Source: Trichomonas vaginalis G3
Taxonomy: Eukaryota; Parabasalia; Trichomonadida; Trichomonadidae
Length of the DNA stretch: 64,000 nt
NCBI RefSeq assembly: GCF_026262505.1
Contig: NC_067204.1
Coordinates: 11,302,522-11,366,521, forward strand
Reading direction: 5' to 3'
Under the pieces are notes generated by a model. That model saw only the letters and a list, made by a program, of their open reading frames with translations. It was not told the DNA's origin and ran no database searches. Both the position numbers and the translations under genes were made by a program. Positions 53,789 to 64,000 of this stretch are shown piece after piece (the stretch's first letter is position 1; each line of letters opens with the position of its first letter).

Positions 53789-54759
53789 TTAGTCTACAAC
53801 CTTATTTTCGTCTGACCACATTTTTTCAACTTTTTGTACAACATAGAATTTACCTTTAGGCCATACGGGATGCTCTTGATAATACTGATATGTGTGGCCA
53901 TTATTATCCTTCGCTTCTTTATCTGCCCCGGCAGTGATAAGATAATCAATAATAGGTTTACGATAACCCCTAATTGATGCCTTAATGAGTGCAGTTTCCC
54001 CATCATTATTCTTTGCTTCTTTATCTGCTCCAGCAGAAATAAGATATTTAACAACTTCAAGACGGCCATTTTCTGATGCACAAATGAGTGGAGTATATCC
54101 ATCTTTATTCTTTGCTTCTTTATTCGCACCAATAGAGATAAGATATTCGACAACTTCAAGATGGCCTTTCTGTGATGCGATAAAGAGAGGAGTTTCTCCA
54201 TTACTTTTCATCACCTCTTTATCTGCACCAACAGAAATCAGATATTTAACAACTTCGAGATGACCATTTTCTGATGCACAAATGATTGGGTTATTTCCAT
54301 TATTCGTCTTCACTTCTTTATCTAACCCAATAGAAATAAGATATTTAACAACATCGAGATGATCATATAATGATGCATTATAAAGAAGAGAATGTCCATT
54401 TGCATCTTTTGATTCTTTATTTACCACAGCAGAAATAAGATATTTAACAACTTCAAGATGACCACTTAATGTTGCAATAATGAGGGAAGTGTTTCCATTA
54501 TTATTTTTTGATTCTTTATCTGCTCCACTTGAGACAAGATATTTAACAACATCAAGATAACCTTTAGATGATGCAGAAATGAGTGGATTCCACCCATCAT
54601 TATCCTTTGCTTCTTTGTCTACTCAGATAGAAATAAGATATTTGACAATATCAAGATGACCATTAAATGACGCAATAATAAGTGAAGTTAACACATCTTC
54701 AATCTTTACTTCTTTATCCGCTCCAACAGAAATAAGATGCTTAACAACTTCAAGATGAC

Positions 54760-54767
54760 CATTCTGC
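54760..54767. repeat. 8-bp target duplication of hAT-like element, left (CATTCTGC)
   Basis: CATTCTGC is repeated exactly at 56359-56366. Eight bases is the hAT hallmark. Confidence 0.9.
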
Positions 54768-56358
54768 TAGGGATGCGACGGTTTTACGCCATGACCGTTT
54801 AAAAATAGAATAATACGCCATTTTTGGGGCCGAATGGCGGGTACGAAGTAGCCGCCATTCGGCCGAATAACAAAACAATACAAAATTATCGCCGTCCTTT
54901 TTTTTCTTTCTTTCTCTTTTTTTTCCTCTCTCTTTCTTTTCTCTTTCCTCTTTTTACTCCTCTTTCTCTTTTCATCATTAAACGTAGAAAGATATATTAA
55001 TATTATTTTAAAATTAAAAAAAAATAAAGAAAGTATAATAAGTAATTATTTAGTTATCGATATATATATGTAAAGTGATAATCTGAGGATAATCTGAGGA
55101 GGAGTCTGAGGATTAGACCGAGGAGTAGTTTGAGGAGTTTGATGATAATCTGAGGAGTTTGAGGAATAGTCTGAGGAGGAGTTTGAGGATAATCTGAGGA
55201 GTTGTCTGAGAAGTAGTTTCAGGAGTTGTCTGAGGATAATTTGAGGAGTTTGAGGAGTAGTCTGAGGAGTTTGAGGAGTAGTCTGAGGAGTTTGAGGAGT
55301 AGTCTGAGGAGTTTGAGGATAATCTGAGGAGTTTGAGGATAATCTGAGGAGTTTGAGGATAATCTGAGGAGTTTGAGGAATAGTCTGAGGAGTTTGAGGA
55401 GTTTGAGGATAATCTGAGGAGTTTGAGGAATAGTCTGAGGAGGAGTTTGAGGATAATCTGAGGAGTTGTCTGAGAAGTAGTTTCAGGAGTTGTCTGAGGA
55501 TAATTTGAGGAGTTTGAGGAGTAGTCTGAGGAGTTTGAGGAGTAGTCTGAGGAGTTTGAGGAGTAGTCTGAGGAGTTTGAGGAGTAGTCTGAGGAGTTTG
55601 AGGATAATCTGAGGAGTTTGAGGATAATCTGAGGAGTTTGAGGATAATCTGAGGAGTTTGAGGAGTAGTCTGAGGAGTTTGAGGAGTAGTTTGAGGAGTA
55701 GTCTGAGGAGTTTGAGGATAATCTGAGGAGGAGTTTGAGGATAATCTGAGGAGGAGTTTGAGGAGGGGTCTAAGGAGTAGTCTGAGGATGATGAGTAATC
55801 TGATAAGGAGTAGTCTGAGGATGATCTGAGGATAACCTGATGACTAGTCTAGGAGTGGTCTAATAAAAATGTAAAATATTTTCAAAGAAAAAATTCTATG
55901 AATTTTATATTTTAATTCTTAGCATTATACTGAATAAAATAAACATAAATATCAAAATTTGAAATTGAACACGCCAAAAAATTGATAATCCACATTCAAT
56001 ATTTTGTAAGTGGCGTACATTTTGAATACTCGCCATACGCCTTGGAGTTCTCAATTTTGAATTCGCCTTTATTTGGGCGACCTCAGAAAAATACGCCATT
56101 AAGAAAATATTGTATGAGATTTTAAATTTGAACACGCTCTACCTTAAGGAATTAAATTTATTAAGATATATTTATATATAATAAACGATTACTTAAAAAA
56201 AGTATTTCATCGCTTATGTAAGTTTCAAAAAAATCACGAAAATAAAAAAATCAAGATTAAAATTTTATTTTTAATTTTTGAATTTCTCAAATGGCGAAAT
56301 TTTTGGGCGAACAAAAAAAATGTACGCCCGGTCAAATGGCGTGTTTAACGCATCCCTA
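54768..56358. mobile_element. Non-autonomous hAT-like DNA transposon (1.59 kb)
   Basis: Ends are TAGGGATGCG and its perfect inverse CGCATCCCTA, flanked by 8-bp duplications. Subterminal regions are dense in ACGCC/GGCGT words (for example 54786, 54814, 56323-56342), as transposase-binding repeats of hAT elements often are. There is no transposase gene. The interior holds a perfect 13-bp GC-rich hairpin (54828-54864), a polypyrimidine tract (54895-54983), a long minisatellite, and an A+T-rich right part. It sits inside an ankyrin-repeat gene. Confidence 0.85.
55078..55865. repeat. GAGGAGT-type minisatellite inside the hAT-like element
   Basis: About 790 bases of units such as GTCTGAGGAGTTTGAGGA, with variants ending GATAATCTGAGGA. 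Part of the array (around 55140-55290) is repeated almost exactly at 55420-55575, a higher-order duplication. Purine-rich on the plus strand throughout, with no open coding role. Confidence 0.85.
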
Positions 56359-56366
56359 CATTCTGC
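56359..56366. repeat. 8-bp target duplication of hAT-like element, right (CATTCTGC)
   Basis: Partner of 54760-54767, directly following the right inverted end. Confidence 0.9.
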
Positions 56367-57909
56367 AATGCACAATCGAGTGAATTCCATCCATTATTAT
56401 CCTTCGCATCTTTATCTGCTCCGATTGAGATAAGATATTTAACAATATCAAGGTGACCATTATATGATGCACGAATAAGTGGAGTATCACCATCTTGATT
56501 CTTCGCTTCTTTATCTGCTCCGATGGAGATAAGATATTTAACAAGATCAAGGTGACCATTAGAGGATGCAATAGTGAGAGAGGTATTTCCATTTTTATCC
56601 TTTGATTCTTTATCAAAATCATTTGAAATGAGAGTCTTAACCAAAGGGAGATTTCCTTTCGAAGATGCTTCTCTTAATATCATATTTCCAAATATAGATT
56701 TATTCTGGTCGACAATTTCTGCAAATGCAGCTGTTGTCATTGTTTGAAATCCTTTTTTTGAAATTTCATCAAGAATTTCAAATGCTTTTTTGCCGTCATT
56801 GGATTTTTTGTATTCTGCAAGTTTTGTTATAAAATTGTAACGACTCAATTTTTGATTTTGAGACCTAGATCGTAATAAGGAATCATGAAGAGATATTATG
56901 ATGTTTTTGTAATTGATTTCATCACTTAAATCAATGAGTTTATTAACGATGCTTTCACTACAAAACTCGAAATGAACATTTTCAATTAAAGGAGAGAAAA
57001 TTTCACTTACTTCTATGAGCGAAAGAACAAAATTTGCTAATGAATCTTCGTCATGTATTAATAATTTATCATTGATCACAATCTTTTGAAGAATGTCGAA
57101 TCCGATCTTCTTCGAAATTGATTTTAGTTTGTTTTGATCGATTTCGAAGAAATGATTTGAAATAAAGTCACAACATTCGAGCAACTTGCTGCAATAATGG
57201 GGATATCTTGGCGAGATATCGAAATAAAATTCAAGTAACTGTAAACAATTATTTTTATCAAGTTCCATTTTGTCAATCACTTGAGTTTTATATAAATCGA
57301 TTAGTTCTTTGATTTCAAGTTCGATTCCAATATGAAAAAGATCTTTCATAACAACATCGTCAAATTCAACCTTCGCTTTTTGATATTGCAATATTTCTCT
57401 TAAGACATTGTATGTATTATATGATTCGACATCAGCATTAGCATCAATTTTTGCAATTGTATTATCTGATAAATACTTCGTGTAGCATTTTTGTGAAATA
57501 GCAATTGCAAAGTATTTATTTATTGATAATTCAACATTGTTAATTAACAGCACTACCTTTTCTGATGTTCTACAATTATTAATTCTCTGAAGAATGGGAT
57601 TATCCATCTGAATTGATCCCATCTTTCTTTTCCTAAAATTGCTGGATAATTTATGCTAAAAAATGGTCATTATGAAGCTCTTTGCTTTAGTGCTTGATTC
57701 TTAAAGATTGAAAAAGTAAGCAGCTTAAAATACGATTTTTAAAATTTCAAGAAAAGTAATTTTATAATTTTTGAAATCAATATTGCAAAATTACCTCAAA
57801 AAAATTTAAAAAACAAAAATCAAAACGATGATACAGAATTAATATTTAAATACAATTATTTTGCTCTACAACATCAACTTTTTATTCTCGATATTTTTTA
57901 AATAGACTA

Positions 57910-58085
57910 TATTGAGTTAGGGCTGTACAAAATCGAGAAAAACATTGCCGTGCGGTAATATAGGGTCAAAAAAATCGCGCCTCAGCGGCTCCGCCGCCTC
58001 GGCACTATTAAGTGCGCATTATATTTAATATGTCCTTTTTTTCTTTTTTCTTCCTCTTCTTTCCTTCTCCTTCTCTTTTTACAAC
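57910..58085. repeat. GC-rich hairpin plus polypyrimidine module, locus 3
   Basis: After TTAGGGCTGTAC (hAT-like end character) come a GC-rich stretch with GCGGCTCCGCCGC hairpin (about 57979-57996) and a 50-base C/T-rich tract (58033-58082). The order equals that of locus 1 and the hAT interior. The other edge is not recognisable. Confidence 0.45.
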
Positions 58086-58375
58086 AACGTCGAAGATCTT
58101 CGAATTTGATTGTTGGAAAAGCATCTATTTCAGATAAAGGATGCCTTTCTCACAGTCAACATACGAGGGTCCTGGCTGAAACGTTCTCAAAAAGCCTGAG
58201 ATGGTAATTCTCTAATCACTCATAGCTGGGCAGGTAGTCATTGCTGACAATACCTGTCTTCTTTATGCATGCACGCTTTCATGTATATGGGTTTACACTA
58301 TCAATTCGCAAAGTTGTTCCGAATTCTTCCAAAATGGAAGGACCCGAAACAACTTTGCTTGTTAACGATACAGAC

Positions 58376-58860
58376 GCATTACTTTGCATTGATACTGTGC
58401 TGAGTTGTGTAGAAAGTTTGATTAGAGTTGTTTTGTTCTGGTATCTCTCATCTTCTGATGAGAGAAATCAAAGCAACACAACTCTAATGAGTTTGTTTTC
58501 ACTCATTTGTATGTAGGTTTTTAGTTCGATTGGAGCTGCTTCATAATGAGATCTCTCATCAATTGATGAGGGAGATCATAACAAAGCAGCTCTAATGTAT
58601 ATGCTCGTATTAACCGGGTTGTAATGCGTTGTAACGTCAGCTTGTAGTTCGTTTGGGGCCACTTCACATTGAGATGAGAAGAAATGATTAAAGGACTCTG
58701 AAAGGCTTTGGCCGTTGATGTTGTAATCGCATTACTTGGAACTAGCTGGATGCTAAGCTGTGTAGAATGTTCGATTAGAGCTGTTTTGATATGATTTTTC
58801 TCATCATAAGATTGGAGGAATCATAGCAAAACAACTCTAATGGGTTTACCATCATCTACT
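58376..58860. repeat. Array of long hairpins with covarying stems, in a 353-bp duplicated unit
   Basis: Hairpins lie at 58421-58488, 58532-58592 and 58774-58841. The first and third are both 68 bases and exactly 353 apart. Stems are ATTAGAGTTGT/ACAACTCTAAT, GAGCTGCTT/AAGCAGCTC and ATTAGAGCTGTTTTG/CAAAACAACTCTAAT, each with an inner CTCATC/GATGAG pair. A weaker fourth unit lies near 58640-58690. No gene covers the block. It could be a structured RNA locus or fold-back repeat DNA. Confidence 0.6.
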
Positions 58861-59087
58861 TGTATGTAGATGTTTGGGAAATTGTCTTGTTAATCGATTT
58901 TCGAGATGACTTTCAAATGCTATAATCAAATGACAAACAAGTCTAAGATTTCTCGACAATACATCAAATCATGATGTTTGTAAGTGCGATGAGATTAGAG
59001 TTTTTGAAGGAATGACAAGAGAAGTAGGGAAGCTCGGCATTCGCCGAGCAAATTAAAAATTAACGTATGGATTAAATTTTAAGAGGA

Positions 59088-59089
<2 letters not shown>

Positions 59090-59121
<32 letters not shown>

Positions 59122-59230
59122 AGTGGGGCTTCCAGGCACTTCGTGCCTTCTAGCCCTGAGGATGAATGAGTATAATGAAGTTTTTTTTTCTTGGGGGATG
59201 GCTTCCAGGCACTTCGTGCCTTCTAGCCCC
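59090..59230. repeat. Left terminal inverted repeat of family A copy 2, with A-tract
   Basis: 29 A residues, then GGGAGTGGGGCTTCCAGGCA and CTTCGTGCCTTCTAGCC. A second unit with the same GGCACTTCGTGCC hairpin follows at about 59200-59227. The outer unit is the inverse of 22106-22151. The pairing of A-tract and T-tract at opposite ends shows that the homopolymer is part of the terminal repeat. Confidence 0.8.
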
Positions 59231-60505
59231 CGAAGATGTTTTGTCAAGACTTCTTCGTAAATGTTTTGTCAAGACTTCTTCGTAAATGTTTTGTCAAGAC
59301 TTCTTCGTAAATGTTTTGTCAAGACTTCTTCGTAAATGTTTTGTCAAGATTTCATCGTAAATGTTTTGTCAAGACTTCTTCGTAAATGTTTTGTCAAGAC
59401 TTCTTCGTAAATGTTTTGTCAAGACTTCTTCGTAAATGTTTTGTCAAGACTTCTTCGTAAAATCAGACAAAAATAATGTTTAGGGTAGAAGGTTAGATAT
59501 AACCTCTTTTCTAACCTCTTTTCTACCCTCTTGAATTTGTCAAGACTTCTTCGTAAATGTTTTGTCAAGACTTCTTCGTAAATGTTTTGTCAAGACTTCT
59601 TCGTAAAATCAGACAAAAATAATGTTTTAGGGTAGAAGGTTAGATATAACCTCTTTTCTAACCTCTTTTCTACCCTCTTGAATTTGTCAAGATTTCTTCG
59701 TAAATGTTTTGTCAAGACTTCTTCGTAAATGTTTTGTCAAGACTTCTTCGTAAATGTTTTGTCAAGACTTCTTCGTAAAATCAGACAAAAATAATGTTTA
59801 GGGTAGAAGGTTAGATATAACTCTTTTCTAACCTCTTTTCTACCCTCTTGAATTTTCATGAAATTTACACCAAAAATATACTACTAGGGTCATTTACGAA
59901 GAAATCTCAACAAAGTCTTTACGATGAAATCTCAACAAAACATAGACAAGAAAGTTCATGAGAAATTAGATGAAGAAGTCTTAACAAAGTCTTTACGAAG
60001 AAATTCATGAAAATTCAAGAGGGTAGAAAAGAGGGTAGAAAAGAGGTTATATCTACCCTTCTACCCTAAACATTATTTTTGGGTCATTTACACTCATTTA
60101 CGAAGAAATCTCAACAAAGTCTTTACGATGAAATCTCAACAAAACATAGACAAGAAAGTTCATGAGAAATTAGATGAAGAAGTCTTAACAAAGTCTTTAC
60201 GAAGAAATTCATGAAAATTCAAGAGGGTAGAAAAGAGGGTAGAAAAGAGGTTATATCTACCCTTCTACCCTAAAATATATTTTTGGGTCATTTACACTCA
60301 TTTACGAAGAAATCTCAACAAAGTCTTTACGAAGAAGTCACAATAAAGTCTTTACGAAGAAATTCATGAAAATTCAAGAGGGTAGAAATGAGGTTAGAAA
60401 AGAGGTTAGATATACCCTTCTACCCTAAAATATATTTTTGGGTCATTTACACTCATTTACGAAGAAATCTCAACAAAGTCTTTACGAAGAAGTCACAATA
60501 AAACA
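59228..60505. repeat. Left subterminal array of iterons and hairpin cassettes, family A
   Basis: About 18 copies of TGTTTTGTCAAGACTTCTTC-type 24-base units (59228-59460 are tandem). Then GGTAGA/GGTTAGA-type hairpin cassettes lie near 59480, 59620 and 59800 in one orientation, and near 60020, 60230 and 60380 in the other, each beside AATAATGTTTA or its inverse. Words such as GGGTCATTTACACTCATTTACG also recur. No gene here. The layout mirrors 21410-22000. Confidence 0.8.
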
Positions 60506-60538
60506 TCTGTCAAAAACCGCTTTTTAACTTCACTTAAA

Positions 60539-60805
60539 ATGCCACGTAAGCTACGTAAGAATATACGTAAGAGGAAGAGAGCATTGAAACATCCAATAGT
60601 AAGACTGACACCACAACAACAGTTGCAACAACAAATGCTGAATGACCCCACTATGTTGCAACAAATGTCAAGCAATCCTATGCTTTTAAACCGAGTTGTT
60701 GGTGCACAGAGTGGAGGTTTAAGAGCGGCACTTTTAGCGAAAATGGCAGGCTATGGTGGAGCTGCAGACGGAACAGCCTATAACCCTCAAAGTCAAATGA
60801 ATTGA
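60539..60805 (+). CDS. Small basic protein, first gene of family A
   Basis: An 88-residue product that looks whole. It starts MPRKLRKNIRKRKRALKH, strongly basic. Then comes a methionine/glutamine-rich part (PQQQLQQQMLNDPTMLQQM) and an alanine/glycine-rich end (GGLRAALLAKMAGYGGAADG). It resembles virion core peptides that condense DNA (adenovirus VII/X-like); this is analogy, not homology shown here. Only this copy is inside the window. Confidence 0.5.
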   Translation: MPRKLRKNIRKRKRALKHPIVRLTPQQQLQQQMLNDPTMLQQMSSNPMLLNRVVGAQSGGLRAALLAKMAGYGGAADGTAYNPQSQMN

Positions 60806-63718
60806 GTTCACTCAAAAATCAAATAAGATGTCAAAAAGTCAAACATAGACATACAGAAGCAAATAAGTGAAAACGAAAGAAACTAGAATATGACAGACAC
60901 ACAAAGAAACTCAATGAGTTAAACGTAGAGAAAAAGAAGAAGAAGAACAACTGAAAGAACTAAGTACAGAGGAAATATGCGAAAAAAGTGTCAGAAAAAG
61001 CAGCAGAAGTAGCAAAAATGGAACAAGATGTCATAAATTTTGAAAAACCATACTACTCAATATAAAATACTGAAAGATGAAGAGATAAAACAAAAAGCCC
61101 TGAAGAACATATGGATAGCGATGAGTATAAAAAAGAAGTTGAAGCAAATGTAAAGGCAGAAAAACTTTTACAGTTGCAAAACCAAAACCGTACAGTATGA
61201 AAACTTAGCACAAGAAAGTAAAAATAACGACGCGGCTATGCAAAAGGCAATGAAAAGCGCAGAATATATAAAAGCTAACAATGACTGGTTAGATGCCCAA
61301 GCCACGCTAAAGCAGCCCAACTCATAGGGTCAATAAGGACAAAATACAAGCGGATGAAGATAGTTCAAATGAAGCTTTAACAAATGCTGACTTTAAGAAC
61401 GCTTTCGAAGCTCTTCATAGTAAGGTGAAACAAGTGAACGACTTCTCATCTGGAAAGAAACTGAAGTCTGAAGGTTTCGACAAAGAGTTAAAAGAAGTAG
61501 CACAAAATATGACGAAAATAACAGATGCAGCAACGAGACAGGCAGTTCAAAGTGCCTATGACGCCGTTAGAGCAACTGTTGTGAAAAGTCAAGAAAAGAG
61601 TTTACAACAGACCAAAACAGACCTAGTAAATGCTTTCTTAAGAACGAAAAGTCAGGTAGGACATTATGCTGCAGATGGAACATATGTGCCAGCTGGTGGA
61701 ACTTATATACCACCAAACCCTCCAAGAGAAGCCCTGCACCAGGACTACCTAAAACATTTACATCGTCACATGGACACAGACACAGGCATGCACCAAAACC
61801 AACACAACAACCAACAGTTCAAAACCTGCACAACAACCAACAGTTCAAAACACTACACAACAACCACAGTTCAAAACCCTGCACACAACCACAAACAGAG
61901 CAAGGACATAAAGAAGTAGAGAACAAGGAAAACCAAGAATTCTTAAAAATGCTTAAAGAAGAGTGTGGTTTCCCAGATACTGTTGACTTTAGTGACAGAT
62001 ATAAAGAAGCTATTGGAAAGTTCAAGGATGGAAATACTGACCCGAACCTATTTAGCTTTATGGCTCAGCACCAAAACGGATATAATCTCAAACCTGGAAA
62101 ATACAAGCTCGCTAAGGGATATGATTTAATAGCAATCATCCAAATGACATGGATGAATTTACTCCGAGATATTTTGATGTCAGAGCTAAATGACAATTCA
62201 ACTTTCGTCATGAAACGCGTAAAAAATAGAGACGGAACGAAAGAACAAAAGCTTATGAATGCGGATGACGTAGATAGGGAAAATTGTTGAAAACGGTCTC
62301 GGAATATATGAAATAGCCAGATGAGGTACAAGAAACTCCACAGGAAGAAGTTCAGATACAACCAGACATGGAAGAAATAGTTCAGCAACAACAGCTAGAA
62401 GAGCCTGAAGGAAACGAACAAGTCACTCCTTTGGAAACTAACTTCACAGAACTAGATGAAGATTTGGAACAGCCGAAAAATCTTGACCCTCAACAAGAGC
62501 ATGAGGTGAATATGGAATCTTTCCAAGAGTCTAAGAAATTCGGCTGACATAGTAGAAGAATATCGAAAAAATGTTTGCCGACATACAAAAGACTCCACAC
62601 CAGATGAAAATATTCAGCATAGAATGGAAGTACTGAAAGAAAATGTACACAAATACAACAACCTTTACTTACGAGCATTTAACGTTCAATCTTCGGATGA
62701 ACTCGGTGAAAATAAAAGGTTAAATTTCAAGAAAACATATAGAAATGAAACATTGTTTAAAGTTCATTCAGAAACCTAACCAAGATGGAAACAAACCTAC
62801 TTTTGTTTCTGCAGACGATGGAACTACAATGAGATGGGGTCATAAAGCTAACCCGGATAGGTGGTTCATAAACTTACAACCACAATTCAAGAAGTTGTAG
62901 ACGCAATGGAAGTCAATGGTGAACCAGATATAGCTGGTATTTTAAGCGCGGCTTTAATGCCATTGAAAGATATGAAACATGCAGATATTTTGGACCAGTA
63001 TGAAATGAACATGGCTGATGGAAATATAACACTGACGTTCTAGAACATTTATCTCAAAGAACTACACAGAACATAAAGATGGTATATTTGGTGAAGAGTT
63101 TAGAAAGAAAGTTAGGGAGAGCGAAGGAAGAGAACCTATTGTACATGACCTTGCAAACGAAAGGTTTACAAAATGTCATAAAAACTTACTTTGCAGACAA
63201 TGAACTGAGAAGGGATGAATATTTAAGAAAACTCAAATGGACAGTACCAGATGAAATGTTAGTATTGAAAACATGTTCCTTGACAAAACAAACCAACTAC
63301 AGAAATAAACGACGCAAGACTGAAAGATTGGGTAGAAGCTTTCCCATTCACAAAAGATATAGTTGGTAACATGGAAAGAAAACCAGAATGGCTACAAAAC
63401 ATATATTTGGAAACGAGCATTTCCATATGGACAGCACTGTTTGAAGAGCTTGAACCGGAAACTCAGGAAAGAGTCATGCAAACAATACGCGAAGACCAAA
63501 TACAGACTATGACAAACTCTTTCTAGGATATAGGTTACCTGAGATGGGCGACCAGAGCCCAAAGGCAAAAAGGGCATGGAAAATTTGCAACATACTAGAT
63601 GAACATGAGGCAAAGATGCAACAACTTCAAGCAGAGGGCAATGAAGGAAAAGAAGAGTTAAAAACTCAGTCAGGAAGAAAGTAAAGCTTGGTCCACGCGG
63701 GTTCTATTATGACACATA
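60806..63718 (+). pseudogene. Long pre-capsid protein region, family A copy 2 (fossil)
   Basis: Open pieces in one direction with mostly charged, coiled-coil-like sequence (SFDKELKEVAQNMTKITDAA-type) and glutamine/histidine-rich stretches around 61740-61900. From 62830 the product equals the family A protein upstream of the capsid at 327-1226. It is probably one long gene, or two, ending 33 bases before the capsid start. It is broken, with many breaks. Function unknown; a scaffold is plausible. Confidence 0.55.
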
Positions 63719-63751
63719 AACCCAACTATTCTATATTTTTACCCATATGAA

Positions 63752-64000
63752 ATGTACGCCGCTCAGAATATAACGCCAACAGTTTTGGATGCTATGAATG
63801 GAAATGTTTCGAATGGTATAACGAATGCGACAATGCCATTAGAAGGTCAGAAATAGTTCCTGGAACTTACGAATATACAACTGCTGTTTCTTATGGAAAC
63901 GTAGGTGAGTTTGGAGAAGGTTCTTCAACAACAGTAGATATTGCTTGCGACAGGTTTCATATAATTTCTATTGACAACTCATTCTTATACGTGGAACAAG
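63752..64000 (+). pseudogene. Major capsid protein candidate, family A copy 2 (5' end only, fossil)
   Basis: Starts MYAAQNITPTVLDAMNGN exactly as the copy at 1259 and continues to the window edge. The region looks broken (at least one break), and the rest lies outside the window. Confidence 0.6.

Larger units (their letters stand above)
53789..57622 (-). pseudogene. BTB/ankyrin-repeat protein gene, split by a DNA transposon
   Basis: The 5' part (57622-56359) encodes a BTB-like start (VVLLINNVELSINKYFAIAI), a helical BACK-like region, then ankyrin repeats (VKYLISIGADKEAKNQDGDT). After the inserted element, ankyrin repeats resume at 54759 and run to the end at 53789 (EKMWSDENKVVD), about seven to nine more units. 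One repeat near 54620-54633 reads LISI, a TGA stop codon, then VDKE where others read LISIGADKE, so the host gene also has an internal stop. This is the large trichomonad ankyrin family, of largely unknown function. With both lesions it is a host pseudogene. Confidence 0.85.
59090..64000 (+). mobile_element. Polinton-like element, family A, copy 2 (left part; continues past window)
   Basis: It begins with a 29-base A-tract and the inverse of the right end of copy 1, then the iteron/hairpin array, a small basic gene, the long pre-capsid gene region and the capsid start. From 62503 on it matches the window start with high identity. Same orientation as copy 1. It is more broken than copy 1 in the shared part (many breaks), although the nucleotide match is close. 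Confidence 0.9.

Noticed and set aside
59228-60505. CRISPR-like array
   Set aside because: The repeats are contiguous 24-base units and hairpin blocks without unique spacers, in a eukaryotic mobile-element end.
1-64000. tRNA or rRNA genes
   Set aside because: I looked for cloverleaf-like segments and rRNA landmarks and found none that I could support.

Overview
The window looks like nuclear DNA of a parabasalid protist, most likely Trichomonas vaginalis or a close relative. It is A+T-rich, and no introns are apparent in the host genes. It carries a BspA-like leucine-rich repeat gene, a BTB-ankyrin gene, a CK1-type kinase and a two-knuckle CCHC protein with a TCACT initiator just before its start. 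More than 60% of the window is Polinton/Maverick-type virus-like DNA, as expected for a genome with thousands of such copies.

Layout: (1) 1-22194 is the right-hand part of a Polinton-like element (family A), ending in a terminal inverted repeat and a T-tract. (2) 22195-35914 is a host gene block: CK1 kinase, CCHC protein, BspA-like LRR protein plus a remnant, kelch/coiled-coil protein, PDI-like protein, ribosomal protein uS10 (RPS20) and an importin-like HEAT protein. (3) 35921-52073 is a complete-ended Polinton/Maverick (family B) with 663-bp terminal inverted repeats and a 6-bp target-site duplication GATCAA. (4) 52080-59089 is host DNA: repeats and a BTB-ankyrin gene (53789-57622) split by a 1.59-kb hAT-like DNA transposon with an 8-bp duplication, then an intergenic array of long hairpins. 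(5) 59090-64000 is the left end of a second family A copy in the same orientation as the first. Position 1 of the window corresponds to about 62503 in this copy, so a whole family A element should be near 25-26 kb.

The two families share a morphogenesis set: capsid protein, penton-like protein, packaging ATPase, a small VSCCG-motif protein, amphipathic peptides, an integrase and a phage-like fibre with a tail-collar domain. They differ in replication genes. Family B has a protein-primed-type DNA polymerase B. Family A shows no polymerase and instead has a D5-like SF3 helicase. Family A also carries an accessory region (about 8-16 kb) of KilA-N, T5orf172 and HNH genes, separated by a conserved promoter-proximal box and by hairpin repeats whose stems covary between copies. 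That is a cassette-like layout. The fibre protein is far more similar between families than the other shared proteins, which suggests recent module exchange.

The elements are treated as fossils. Some of their genes look whole and others are broken. Several calls rest on by-eye motif recognition, and gene boundaries in broken regions are approximate.
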